64,000 nt of DNA, from assembly GCF_003628145.1 (NCBI RefSeq), contig NZ_RBZV01000014.1:42345-106344 (forward strand). Reading direction: 5' to 3'. Source of the stretch: Trinickia fusca (lineage in GTDB: Bacteria > Pseudomonadota > Gammaproteobacteria > Burkholderiales > Burkholderiaceae). Positions 51,598 to 60,190 of the stretch are shown piece by piece; the stretch's first letter is position 1, and each line of letters starts with the position of its first letter. The notes under the pieces were generated by a model. It made no database searches. It was not told the DNA's origin and worked only from the letters and a program-made list of their open reading frames with translations. The position numbers and the translations under genes are program-made.

Positions 51598-51798
51598 TTA
51601 AGTCTCCAACGGCTGCTGGCCCGCGGGCTCGTCAATCCACATTGAAATGCACGCGCACATCCTGCCGGCTTTCGACTGGGTGGCGACGTACGCGCGATCG
51701 AATGTAATCGGCAGCGCGACAACAGCCAACACCGACAACGGATAGACGACCCAACCGCCCAGGAGAAGCGCATCGGTGAAGCTAGTCCGGGCGTTCAT
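51598..51798 (-). pseudogene. Truncated ExbB/MotA-TolQ-like gene (N-terminal fragment)
   Basis: 66 residues starting at ATG 51798 with a very good GAGGAAGGTGAG site, 25 bases after the TonB receptor. The first 45 residues, FTDALLLGGWVVYPLSVLAV followed by VALPITFDRAYVATQS, match the N-terminal helix of ExbB/TolQ proteins, which are usually over 200 residues. After that the frame becomes atypical and stops. The proton-channel helices are missing, so an energising partner for the TonB receptor was probably lost by deletion. Confidence 0.6.
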
Positions 51799-51823
51799 GG
51801 CTCACCTTCCTCGTATCAGAGAC

Positions 51824-53938
51824 TTAGAACTGCTTGGTCACGCCGGCATAGATCGCACGGCGAGGGCCGAATTGCGGCGCCCCGACGCCGACACCCGACC
51901 CGTCCCTCAACTCATACACCCGGCCGAACGCATTGACGAGCACGACGCGCGCGTCGAACTTGCCGATCATCGGCTCGTCGAAGTGCTGCTTCACGCCGAC
52001 GTTGAGCTGCGCGTACCAAGGCAGCCTGTCGGTATTCGCGAAGCCACGGCGCAGGCCACTGCCGACGATCGCATCGGCCGTCAGCGTGGTCCGCGCGATC
52101 GTGTACGCACCGCCGAACGAGCTCGTGATGCGCTGGTCGTGGTCGAGGTAGACCCAGTGATTCGCGATGTAGGCGAGCTCATCGGGACTGAAGTTGAACT
52201 GGGCCGATTCGATGTCCTTGCCTTGCGCGTTGCTGTAAGCCACGTTCAGATAAGCCGACACGTTGTCGTGCTTGTAGTTCGCAGTGAACTCCAGGCCATA
52301 CGTGTGCCCCTCGCGATAGTTGAACGGCGTGAAGATCAGCGCGGTGCCGAACTGCCCTTCGTCGAGCAGGTCCGTCGACTTCTTGTAGTACGCATCGAGC
52401 CCGACCGTGAGCGCAGAGGTGATGCGCTGTGTTACGCCGATGTCGAAGTAGTGGCTGCGTTCCGGCTTGACCGGATCGTTCTGCGAAGACGGGCTTTGAT
52501 TCGTCGTGCCGTTGAACAGGTTGACTGTCGAATTGGAAACGAGCTCGAACGGCGGCGGCGTGAAATAGCGCGCATAGCCTGCATGCAGCGTCGTGGCGTT
52601 CGTCAATGCGTAGACGAGGCCGATGCGCGGGCTCAGTTGCCCGGCCTGCACGTATTCGTCCATGCGGTCGTAACGCAAGCCGTAGTTCAGCGTGAGCTTG
52701 TCCGTCAGCTTCCATTCATCCTGCGCATAGAGGCTGTACAGATAGCCGGTCTTGCTGCTCGAATCGTTGATCGTGAACGGTTGGTCGGACAGCTGGTTGC
52801 CCGACGCATCGGTCGCGAACACGGCCACGCTGTTGTCGAAGACGGCATGCTCCTGCTCGAACATGGCGCCCGCGCGCAGCGTGTGCTTGTCGTTGAGGCG
52901 GTACGTCGTGTCGGCCTGCACGCCGTTCGCCTGATTGCTGTGGAAATCGTTCGATGCCACGCCGTTGAAGATCAGATCGCCGGTCGGATCGGGATTGAAC
53001 TTCGTGCGCGTATAGCGCGTGAACAACGCGACCTGATAGTCGAGCGCGGCACCGTTCGTCCCTTGCAGCGCCAGCACGGCGAAGTTCGTCAGTTCGGCCT
53101 GGGATTCGTCGAGGCGGGCGGAATCGAACGACGCGCTGCCGTTCAGCGTAAACGCGCCCGGCAGCCCAGGCGTGTTGGGGATCTCGAACCGGTTGCTCGT
53201 GGCGCCGAACATGAGCCCGATGCGCGTGAGCGGATTGATCAGATACGACAGATAGCCGAATCCGCTGCCTTGCCGCGTGTGGTCGTGAAGCGGATTGCCG
53301 TTGGAGGTGGGCGCCTCGATGCCGAGATTGTTTTCGCCGAGCGTGCCGGCGAAGTAATAGCTGAGCGGCCCGCTCGAGCCGAAGACATCGGCGGTGGTTT
53401 TAATCGTCTCATGGCTGCCGCCGTAGACATCGATCGAGCCGCCGTTGCCTGTATTGCCGGACTTCGTGCGGATGTCGACGACACCTGCCGTGCGATAGCC
53501 GTACTGCGCCGGCAATGCGCCCGTCACGAGATCGACCTGATCGATGATGCGCGTATCGAGCGATTGCCCGAAGCCGCTGATCGGCTCGGGAATGATGATG
53601 CCATTCAGGCGGTATTGCAGATTCGCGTGCTCGCCGCGCACATGCAGCTGGCCGAACGAATCGTTCGCTACGCCGGGCGCCTGCAGCAAAACCTGATTGA
53701 GCGGCGTGTCGGCGCCTTGCGGCAACGCATCGATGTCGGTTTGAGAAAACCGGTAGACGCTGCTGCCCACGTCAGGCGAGAGCCCGTTGCGCGCTCGATC
53801 GAGCCGTTGTGCCTGAACCGTAACTGTTTCGAGCTCGACAGGGGGTAACGAGGCATCACTTGTGTCCGCGGCGAACACGTGGGTGCAAAACAATTGGCCG
53901 ATGAGCAAGGCGCTGGTGCGTGGTATCAGGCGGTTCAT
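51824..53938 (-). CDS. TonB-dependent outer-membrane receptor (metal uptake candidate)
   Basis: 704 residues. A signal peptide ends HVFAADTSDA, and a TonB-box-like ELETVTVQAQRL follows. The plug domain has NQVLLQAPGVANDSFGQLHV, then RGEHANLQYRLNGI and VDLVTGALPAQYGYRTAGVV. A 22-strand-type barrel ends in the terminal Phe (AGVTKQF). ATG 53938 gives the usual start; the frame opens 32 codons earlier without reason. It is divergent from the SPFH/P-type ATPase operon across 255 bases holding two copies of a palindrome, so the two units are probably co-regulated. A ligand such as a metallophore is inferred, not seen. Confidence 0.88.
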   Translation of the reverse strand: MNRLIPRTSALLIGQLFCTHVFAADTSDASLPPVELETVTVQAQRLDRARNGLSPDVGSSVYRFSQTDIDALPQGADTPLNQVLLQAPGVANDSFGQLHVRGEHANLQYRLNGIIIPEPISGFGQSLDTRIIDQVDLVTGALPAQYGYRTAGVVDIRTKSGNTGNGGSIDVYGGSHETIKTTADVFGSSGPLSYYFAGTLGENNLGIEAPTSNGNPLHDHTRQGSGFGYLSYLINPLTRIGLMFGATSNRFEIPNTPGLPGAFTLNGSASFDSARLDESQAELTNFAVLALQGTNGAALDYQVALFTRYTRTKFNPDPTGDLIFNGVASNDFHSNQANGVQADTTYRLNDKHTLRAGAMFEQEHAVFDNSVAVFATDASGNQLSDQPFTINDSSSKTGYLYSLYAQDEWKLTDKLTLNYGLRYDRMDEYVQAGQLSPRIGLVYALTNATTLHAGYARYFTPPPFELVSNSTVNLFNGTTNQSPSSQNDPVKPERSHYFDIGVTQRITSALTVGLDAYYKKSTDLLDEGQFGTALIFTPFNYREGHTYGLEFTANYKHDNVSAYLNVAYSNAQGKDIESAQFNFSPDELAYIANHWVYLDHDQRITSSFGGAYTIARTTLTADAIVGSGLRRGFANTDRLPWYAQLNVGVKQHFDEPMIGKFDARVVLVNAFGRVYELRDGSGVGVGAPQFGPRRAIYAGVTKQF

Positions 53939-53955
53939 TTTTTTCTCAACGCAAC

Positions 53956-53968
53956 GATATAACGTATC
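53956..53968. promoter_or_regulatory. Zur-like palindrome, copy 1 (near the TonB receptor)
   Basis: GATAT-AAC-GTATC, 17 bases before the receptor start, with one mismatched pair. It shares GATATAACRTATC with copy 2 at 54022. Placement overlapping the receptor leader suits repression. Confidence 0.55.
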
Positions 53969-54021
53969 TTTCACAAAAGCCCCGAGGGGAACGAAAGCTC
54001 TGCCGCCGTCAATGGCGGCGC

Positions 54022-54040
54022 AATGATATAACATATCATT
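54022..54040. promoter_or_regulatory. Zur-like palindrome, copy 2 (divergent promoter)
   Basis: AATGATATAACATATCATT: perfect 8-base arms around AAC. On the other strand it contains ATGTTATA, the half-site motif of enterobacterial Zur boxes. It lies in the middle of the region between the receptor and the SPFH operon. The Zur assignment is inferred; another Fur-family or MerR protein is possible. Confidence 0.6.
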
Positions 54041-54193
54041 TATGCATCACAAGTCGCACCTGCGCACCACCACCTTGAGTTTCACCCGTCGACGGGCTAC
54101 ATTCGGCTCCCACATTGCCATGATGGCTGGCCGGATCGATGCGGCTCGGACATACGGCTTTCACTATTCAAACAAGGCAAACAAGAGGGCGCG

Positions 54194-56092
54194 ATGTCAT
54201 ATCTCGCGGGTCGCGAAAGCGATGACGTGCGGCCGGAATCCGTGGGCCTCGCCTGGATCGGCTCCATTGCCGCAGGGCTCGCCGCCGCGTTCGCGTTCCT
54301 GAGCGCGGTGCCCGGGCTCCCTGTCGACGTTCGCTGGTATGCGCCGCTCGCAAGTGCCTGGCTAGACTTGTTCATCGTGGCGAACAGCGCTCGTCTCGTG
54401 CTTCGAGGACCGGCCAGGCCTGCTCGTCAGCGCAATTGGCGCATGCTGGTTCGTACGCTATGGCACAGCATGCGGCGCCGACGAAGCGGGGCGATCGTGC
54501 TCGTCGTCATGCGCGTGATCCCCTGGGAGCCCTGGGGAATCGTCACCTGCGCACTTGCATCCGTTGCGGCGACCGCTTCGGTGTGGCAGCCGATCGCGCC
54601 TGCCACGCTGATCCGCGCGATGGTGTCACCGGTGCCGCTCGCCAGCAACGCGGTAGTGCTGCTGACGCTCGCGTTCCTCACGCTGATTGCCGAGCGCTAT
54701 CACGACGCGAAGGCAGATCGTTCAGCGGCCGCGGCTTCACTTGCCCGCCTGTTGCGCGTCGTCTTGCTGACTACGCTCGTCGCGGCGGCCTCGGCCGCGT
54801 GGCTGCTGTATGCGGGAACGACACCCGACTGGCTGCTGCATGCTAGCGCGCTGTTCAGTGGGGCGATCGCCGTCGAGCTCGCAGTGCGCGCCGCTTTGCT
54901 GTGGTTTGCTCCGCCCGCGAGACGAACCGGCGCCACGCGCGTCGCGAGCAGCGCGATCGCCAGCATCGTGCGTTGGCAGCCGTCGCCGATCACCGCGCTC
55001 GGTGACGCGCTGCGCACGCAATACGGCATCGATTTGCGGCAGAACTGGGTCCTGCAAACCGTCGTGCGCTTGTTGCCGATGGCGGTGGCCGCCGTCGTCG
55101 TAGGCGGGTGGCTGCTCACGTCCGTATCGATACTGGGGCCGAACGAGCGCGCGGTCTACGAGCGCTTCGGCAAACCGGTCGCGGTCTGGCAGAGCGGTCC
55201 TCACGTGGGGTTGCCCTGGCCCTTCGGCAAGGCGCGCCCCGTCGACAACGGAGCAGTCCATCAACTGATCGTCTCGGGCAATGCCGACAACAGCAGCGTA
55301 ACCGGCCCGACGGTGCCGGCCGACGGCAGCACGCCCGATCAACTGAATCGCCTCTGGGACATCGCCCATCCCTGGGAAACCACGCAGGTCATTGCCGGCG
55401 CGAGCGGTGGGCAACAGAACTTCCAGATCGTCAATGCCGACGTGCGGCTCGACTATCGCGTGGGAACGGCGGACGCCGACGCGCGCGCGGCACTGTATCG
55501 CGCGGACGACCTAGAAGGCATGGTGCGCTCGATCGCCAACCGCGAGGTTGTCCATTACCTGGCTTCGCATACGCTCGAATCGCTGCTGGAGACAAGGCAG
55601 ACGGTCATGGCGGACGCCGTGCGCCGTGCGGTTCAGCAGCGGCTCGACCAACTCGGGGCCGGTGTCGACGTGTTGGCGGTCGTGATCGAAAGTATTCATC
55701 CGCCCGCAGGGGCCGCGGCAGCCTATCACGGCGTCCAGGCAGCACAAGTTCGCGCGCAGGCGAGCGTGGCCAAAGCACAGGCCTATGCGGCGGGCGAGCT
55801 CGGCGACGCGCAGCGAGAGGCGCTGGAAGACGTAGGGCAAGCGGGGGGGCGGGCCGCCGAAACGCTCGCCCGCGCGCAGGCACAACAGATCGAGTTCGAC
55901 GCCGATGTCGGCGCATCGCGCCTTGGCGGCCCGGCGTTCGCGCTCGAGTACTACCTGCGTCACCTCCAAAATGGGCTTCGTCATGCACAACTCACCGTCA
56001 TCGACGACAGACTCGCCTCGGGCGGCCGCGCGACGCTCGATCTTCGTTCCTATCCGACCGGCGACCTGGCCGGCATTCAGCGCAACAAGTGA
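54194..56092 (+). CDS. SPFH (HflK-like) protein with a long multi-helix N-terminal membrane domain
   Basis: 632 residues. Residues 1-295 hold about seven hydrophobic helices, absent from ordinary HflK. An anchor helix near 293-312 leads to the SPFH/band-7 domain starting SILGPNERAVYERFGKPVAV, with WPFGKARPVD and VNADVRLDYRVG. A long Ala/Gln-rich coiled coil follows (about 515-575, AAQVRAQASVAKAQAYAAGE). Such proteins assemble into ring- or cage-like membrane scaffolds. Ribosome site GAGGG. First gene of a four-gene operon ending with a metal ATPase. Confidence 0.82.
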   Translation: MSYLAGRESDDVRPESVGLAWIGSIAAGLAAAFAFLSAVPGLPVDVRWYAPLASAWLDLFIVANSARLVLRGPARPARQRNWRMLVRTLWHSMRRRRSGAIVLVVMRVIPWEPWGIVTCALASVAATASVWQPIAPATLIRAMVSPVPLASNAVVLLTLAFLTLIAERYHDAKADRSAAAASLARLLRVVLLTTLVAAASAAWLLYAGTTPDWLLHASALFSGAIAVELAVRAALLWFAPPARRTGATRVASSAIASIVRWQPSPITALGDALRTQYGIDLRQNWVLQTVVRLLPMAVAAVVVGGWLLTSVSILGPNERAVYERFGKPVAVWQSGPHVGLPWPFGKARPVDNGAVHQLIVSGNADNSSVTGPTVPADGSTPDQLNRLWDIAHPWETTQVIAGASGGQQNFQIVNADVRLDYRVGTADADARAALYRADDLEGMVRSIANREVVHYLASHTLESLLETRQTVMADAVRRAVQQRLDQLGAGVDVLAVVIESIHPPAGAAAAYHGVQAAQVRAQASVAKAQAYAAGELGDAQREALEDVGQAGGRAAETLARAQAQQIEFDADVGASRLGGPAFALEYYLRHLQNGLRHAQLTVIDDRLASGGRATLDLRSYPTGDLAGIQRNK

Positions 56093-56101
56093 GCCGATAT
56101 C

Positions 56102-57151
56102 GTGAGTCTTTTCCATTCGCATGCTCATGACCATGAACATCACGGTCACGGAAGCCATCGGCACGAGCATCACGGCGCGCCGCAGCCTCCCGGGCGCTTC
56201 TATCTGCGCGTGACCCTGGCGCTGCTGTGCGTCGTCGTCGCTGCCGCAGTGGCGAGTCTCGTGCAGGTCGGCGCAGGCCAGGCCACGGTCATCACGCGCT
56301 TCGGACAACCGGTGCGCATCCTGCTCGAGCCCGGCCTCGCTTGGCGGCTGCCCGCGCCGATCGAGGCAGCGATGCCGGTCGACCTGCGTCTGCATACCAC
56401 GTCGAGCGGCCTGCAGGATGTCGGCACGCGCGACGGCCTGCGCGTCATCGTGCAAGCGTATGTCGCATGGCGCGTCGATGCCGAGCCGAACGATGTCGTG
56501 CACTTCGTAAAAGCCGTTCGCAACGAGCCCGACGAAGCCGCGCGTCAAATCCGTTCGTTGGTGGGTTCCGCCTTGCAGACGACGTCGGCCGGTTTCGACC
56601 TGTCCTCGCTCGTCAACACGGACCCTTCACAGGTCAAGATCGCGCAATTCGAAGATGCGCTGCGCCGGCAAGTCGATGCGCAATTGCATGCCGCCTATGG
56701 GGCTCACGTGGTGCAGGTCGGCCTCGAGCGGCTCACGTTGCCGGCCGTGACGCTCTCCGCGACGGTCGAGCGCATGAGTGCCGAGCGCGAGACCGTGGCC
56801 GCGCAACGCATGGCGGACGGCAAACGCGAGGCCGCGCAGATCCGCTCCGATGCCGATCGTGAGGCGCGCGTGCAGATCGCCGACGCGACGGTCAAAGCAG
56901 CCGACATCGAAGCGCAATCGCGCAAGGATGCCGCCGAGATCTACGGCAAGACGTATGCCGGCAATCCCCAGCTTTACACCATGCTGCGTTCGCTCGATAC
57001 GCTCGATTCCATCGTCAACGGCAACACCAACCTGATTCTGCGAACGGATGCGGCACCGTTCAGCGCACTCGTGCGCGGACCTGCCGGTGCCGACACGGGC
57101 GCGGCCCCGGCAGCCTCGTCTTCGCCCAAACGCGGCAGGCATGCGCCATGA
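56102..57151 (+). CDS. SPFH (HflC-like) protein with a histidine-rich cytoplasmic N-terminus
   Basis: 349 residues from GTG 56102, nine bases after the first SPFH gene. Residues 1-25 contain eleven histidines in an H-x-H pattern, a probable metal-binding tail. A single TM helix (VTLALLCVVVAAAVASLV) and an SPFH domain follow (ATVITRFGQPVRILLEPGLA, LQDVGTRDGLRVIVQAYVAW). The C-terminal helix has AERETVAAQRMADGKREAAQ, like HflC. Its stop overlaps the next gene (ATGA). Confidence 0.85.
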   Translation: MSLFHSHAHDHEHHGHGSHRHEHHGAPQPPGRFYLRVTLALLCVVVAAAVASLVQVGAGQATVITRFGQPVRILLEPGLAWRLPAPIEAAMPVDLRLHTTSSGLQDVGTRDGLRVIVQAYVAWRVDAEPNDVVHFVKAVRNEPDEAARQIRSLVGSALQTTSAGFDLSSLVNTDPSQVKIAQFEDALRRQVDAQLHAAYGAHVVQVGLERLTLPAVTLSATVERMSAERETVAAQRMADGKREAAQIRSDADREARVQIADATVKAADIEAQSRKDAAEIYGKTYAGNPQLYTMLRSLDTLDSIVNGNTNLILRTDAAPFSALVRGPAGADTGAAPAASSSPKRGRHAP

Positions 57152-58197
57152 CACGCCGCGATATGACTGCTTCGCTTGGCCCTACCGCACAGGCGGTGCG
57201 CTTGTCGTTCTGGTTCGTTGCCGCCATTGCCGCACTGGCGGCCTGCGCCTGGGCGTTTTCGAACGTGCGCCGCATTCCGGCCGAGAGTCGTGCCGTGGTC
57301 ATGCGCTTCGGTGCGTTCGTGCGCACGCAAGACGCCGGCTTGCTGATCGCCTGGCCTAGGCCGTTCGAAACGGTGCAACTCGTCCCCGGCAGCGCGAGCG
57401 TGCTTGCCTTGCCGATCCAATCGCTACAACGCGACGTGCGAGCACGGGCGGCCGATCCGGCTCCTGCAAGCGAGAAGGTTCTGCCGGACGCCTTGGCCGG
57501 CTCCGGTTATGTGCTGACTGGCGACAACGGAGTCGTGCAGCTCAGCGCGACGTTGTACTACCGCGTCGTCGATCCGTATGCCTACATGTTGCAGCGGGAC
57601 CGGCTCGACGCCGCGCTTGAACGCATTGTGTCCGCATCGGCCGTGGACGTCGCCGCCAAGCGCGAGCTCGATGCGATTCTCGTCGCGCGGCCCGAACAAC
57701 TCGCTTCCGATCAGACGATGGCGCTCAAGCGCGAGCAATTGCGCGACGATCTCGCGAGTGAGGTAGAGCGTCATCTGACCGCGCTCGAGGCAGGGCATGC
57801 GGGCCTTGGTGTGGAAGTCGTGCGTGTCGATTTGCAGACGGCGTTTCCGGCAGCCGCCATGAATGCCTTCAATTCGGTGCTGACGTCGCTGCAAGACGCG
57901 CAGCGCGGCATTGCCGACGCGCGGACCTTCGCTGAACGGCGGCGTCAGGAGGCAGCACAGGATGCCGATCGCATCCTCGAGGACGCAAGGGCAAGCGCGG
58001 CCGAACGTCTCGCGGCAGCGCAGGCGAGCACCGCCGATATCCGGCAGTTCGTGCAGACGCAGCAGGGCCATGACGATCCGGGCCTCGTCGCTCGCCTGTA
58101 TCGGGACCGCATGCAGCAAATTCTCTCGAAGGCGCGCGTGACGACTATCGATCCGCGCGATACGTCGAGCCTGATCCTGCCAGGAAACGCCAAATGA
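57148..58197 (+). CDS. Third SPFH (HflK/HflC-like) protein
   Basis: 349 residues: TM helix (LSFWFVAAIAALAACAWAF), then SPFH with RRIPAESRAVVMRFGAFVRT, YVLTGDNGVVQLSATLYYRV and VDPYAYMLQRDRLDAALERI. A coiled-coil tail has DAQRGIADARTFAERRRQEA. It is closer to HflK in sequence. ATG 57148 and its stop both overlap neighbours by four bases, so all three SPFH genes and the ATPase are translationally linked. Confidence 0.85.
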   Translation: MTRRDMTASLGPTAQAVRLSFWFVAAIAALAACAWAFSNVRRIPAESRAVVMRFGAFVRTQDAGLLIAWPRPFETVQLVPGSASVLALPIQSLQRDVRARAADPAPASEKVLPDALAGSGYVLTGDNGVVQLSATLYYRVVDPYAYMLQRDRLDAALERIVSASAVDVAAKRELDAILVARPEQLASDQTMALKREQLRDDLASEVERHLTALEAGHAGLGVEVVRVDLQTAFPAAAMNAFNSVLTSLQDAQRGIADARTFAERRRQEAAQDADRILEDARASAAERLAAAQASTADIRQFVQTQQGHDDPGLVARLYRDRMQQILSKARVTTIDPRDTSSLILPGNAK

Positions 58198-60173
58198 ACA
58201 CCAGGTCTGAACCGATCGATGTCGAATTGGGCGCGGACGAGGCAGAGGTTCAGCCTTCTCATGCGTCGTCGATCTCGCTGTCGGCCGACGAGCAACGGGC
58301 CGCGACGCGGCAGATCGCGATCGCGCTAGCGGCCGGCGGCCTGCTCGTGCTGTCGATGCTGTGGCGCTATCTGAACCAGGACAGTGAGGCGATTTCGCAG
58401 ATGCTGGCGGGACTCGCTTCGCTGATCGTCGCAGGGCCTGTCTTCGTGGGGGCGTGGCGCAGCCTCGCATCGCCGAGCCTGCATGGCGTGACCGACCGTC
58501 TGATCGCGTTGGCGATGTTGGCCGCATGGGCCACCGGCGACATGACGACGGCCGCGTTGCTGCCGATCGTCATGACACTCGGCCACGCGCTGGAGGAGCG
58601 CAGCGTATTGGGATCGCAGGAAGCGATCCGCGCGCTGGGCCGTCTGACCGACACCAGGGTGCGCCGTGTCGGACCGGCGGGGCAGGTCGAGGAAGTGCCG
58701 TTCTCGTCACTGCGAGTCGACGACATCGTGGAAGTCGTGCCCGGTGCACGCATCCCGGCCGATGGCATCGTGCGGCACGGCCTGTCGAGTGTCGATAACG
58801 GGCCGATTACAGGCGAATCGGTGCCAGTCGACGTTCAAGCGCAAAGTACCGTATTCGGCGGAGCAATGAATCTCGACGGCCCGCTGCGCATCGAGGTCAC
58901 GCAGGTCGGCAAGCAGTCGACGCTCGGCAAGATCATCGAGCTCATGCAACGCGCCGAACGGGCCAAGCCGCCCGTGACGCAGGTCCTCGAGCGCTATATG
59001 GGCGGCTATCTGGCGCTCGTGCTGCTGATCGCCGCGATCGTCTGGTTCACGTCGTCCAATGCCATGGCGATGCTGGCCGTGATCGTAGCAGCGTGTCCGT
59101 GCGCGCTCGTGCTTGCGGCGCCCGCCACGGCCATTGCCGGAATCGCCGTGGGCGCGCGGCACGGCATCTTGTTCAGGAGCGCCGCATTCCTCGACAAGCT
59201 GGCCGAAATCGACTCGCTCGTGATCGACAAGACCGGCACGCTGACGTACGGCGAGTTGCGCGTCTCCAACGTGCTGCTGCAACCGGGGGCCGACCTCGAA
59301 CAGGTCGTGTGGCTCGCGGCGCGGCTCGGCGAAAGCAGTGCGCATCCTGTGAGCCGCGCCCTCGTGCGCTATGCGGACGAAAGCGCGACGCACCCGGTCG
59401 ACAAGACACCTTTCGAGCGAACGCGAGAGTTGCGCGGCTTAGGCGTGCTCGGCGAGACGCCGCACGGCATGGCTGTGCTGGGGCGTCATGCGCTGCTCGC
59501 CGAACACATCGCTGCGTTGCCTGCGCCGCCCGAGTCGACACGTGGGCCTTCGGTGGGGTTGGCGCTGAACGGTCAGCTATTGGCGTGGTTCGAGTTTGCC
59601 GACACGTTGCGTGCCGAAGCTCCCGAAGCGCTGGCCAGTCTGCGCGAAGTCGGGCTCAGACGGCAGGCGCTGCTGACCGGCGATCGCGCTTCGGTGGCCG
59701 ACGAACTGGCCGCGCGGGTTGGGATCGAGCGCGTGGTGTCGCAGGCGCTGCCGCACGACAAGCTCGACTTCGTGATGCACGAGATGGAAGCCGGATATCA
59801 TCCGCTCGTGGTCGGCGACGGCCTCAACGACTTGCTCGCGATCAAGGCTGGCGCAACGAGCATCGCAATGGGCGAGCGCGGCATCGACATCGCGGTCGCT
59901 TCCGCCGACGTGGTACTGCTCAGTGATGACTTGCGGCGTATTGCCACCTGCGTCCGGCTCGGGCGGCGTTGCCGCCGCACGGCAACGATCAATGCCGCGA
60001 TCGGTCTTGGGTGGACCGTCGCCGTGATCGCGTTGGCCGCGATCGGTGTGCTCGGCGCGGTGTCCGTCGCGCTGCTGCACAACCTGGGAACCTTCATCGT
60101 GATCGCCAACGCGGGCAAGCTGCTGCGTATCGACGAAGACGAGATGTCGCAGGCACCTCGTCGACAGCGTTAG
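58194..60173 (+). CDS. P1B-type metal-transporting ATPase without N-terminal metal-binding domain
   Basis: 659 residues. Core motifs: TGES at 206-209, CPC at 301-303 in TM6 (AACPCALVLAAP), DKTGT at 345-349, the heavy-metal HP motif at 384-385 (SSAHPVSRAL), TGD and GDGLND at 541-546. There is no HMA domain or CxxC at the N-terminus, only a 30-residue acidic start. In TM8 the segment ALLHNLGTFIVIANAGKLLR has Asn where Zn/Cd/Pb exporters of the ZntA type have Asp. Direction and metal cannot be read off; linkage to a TonB receptor and a Zur-like box favours zinc uptake (as reported for Pseudomonas HmtA). Confidence 0.88.
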   Translation: MNTRSEPIDVELGADEAEVQPSHASSISLSADEQRAATRQIAIALAAGGLLVLSMLWRYLNQDSEAISQMLAGLASLIVAGPVFVGAWRSLASPSLHGVTDRLIALAMLAAWATGDMTTAALLPIVMTLGHALEERSVLGSQEAIRALGRLTDTRVRRVGPAGQVEEVPFSSLRVDDIVEVVPGARIPADGIVRHGLSSVDNGPITGESVPVDVQAQSTVFGGAMNLDGPLRIEVTQVGKQSTLGKIIELMQRAERAKPPVTQVLERYMGGYLALVLLIAAIVWFTSSNAMAMLAVIVAACPCALVLAAPATAIAGIAVGARHGILFRSAAFLDKLAEIDSLVIDKTGTLTYGELRVSNVLLQPGADLEQVVWLAARLGESSAHPVSRALVRYADESATHPVDKTPFERTRELRGLGVLGETPHGMAVLGRHALLAEHIAALPAPPESTRGPSVGLALNGQLLAWFEFADTLRAEAPEALASLREVGLRRQALLTGDRASVADELAARVGIERVVSQALPHDKLDFVMHEMEAGYHPLVVGDGLNDLLAIKAGATSIAMGERGIDIAVASADVVLLSDDLRRIATCVRLGRRCRRTATINAAIGLGWTVAVIALAAIGVLGAVSVALLHNLGTFIVIANAGKLLRIDEDEMSQAPRRQR

Positions 60174-60190
60174 CGCAGAGGCGGGCGCCG

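Noticed and set aside
51776..53848. 690-codon open frame antisense to the TonB receptor
   Set aside because: Shadow of the receptor gene; Arg/Val/Glu-rich product without motif.
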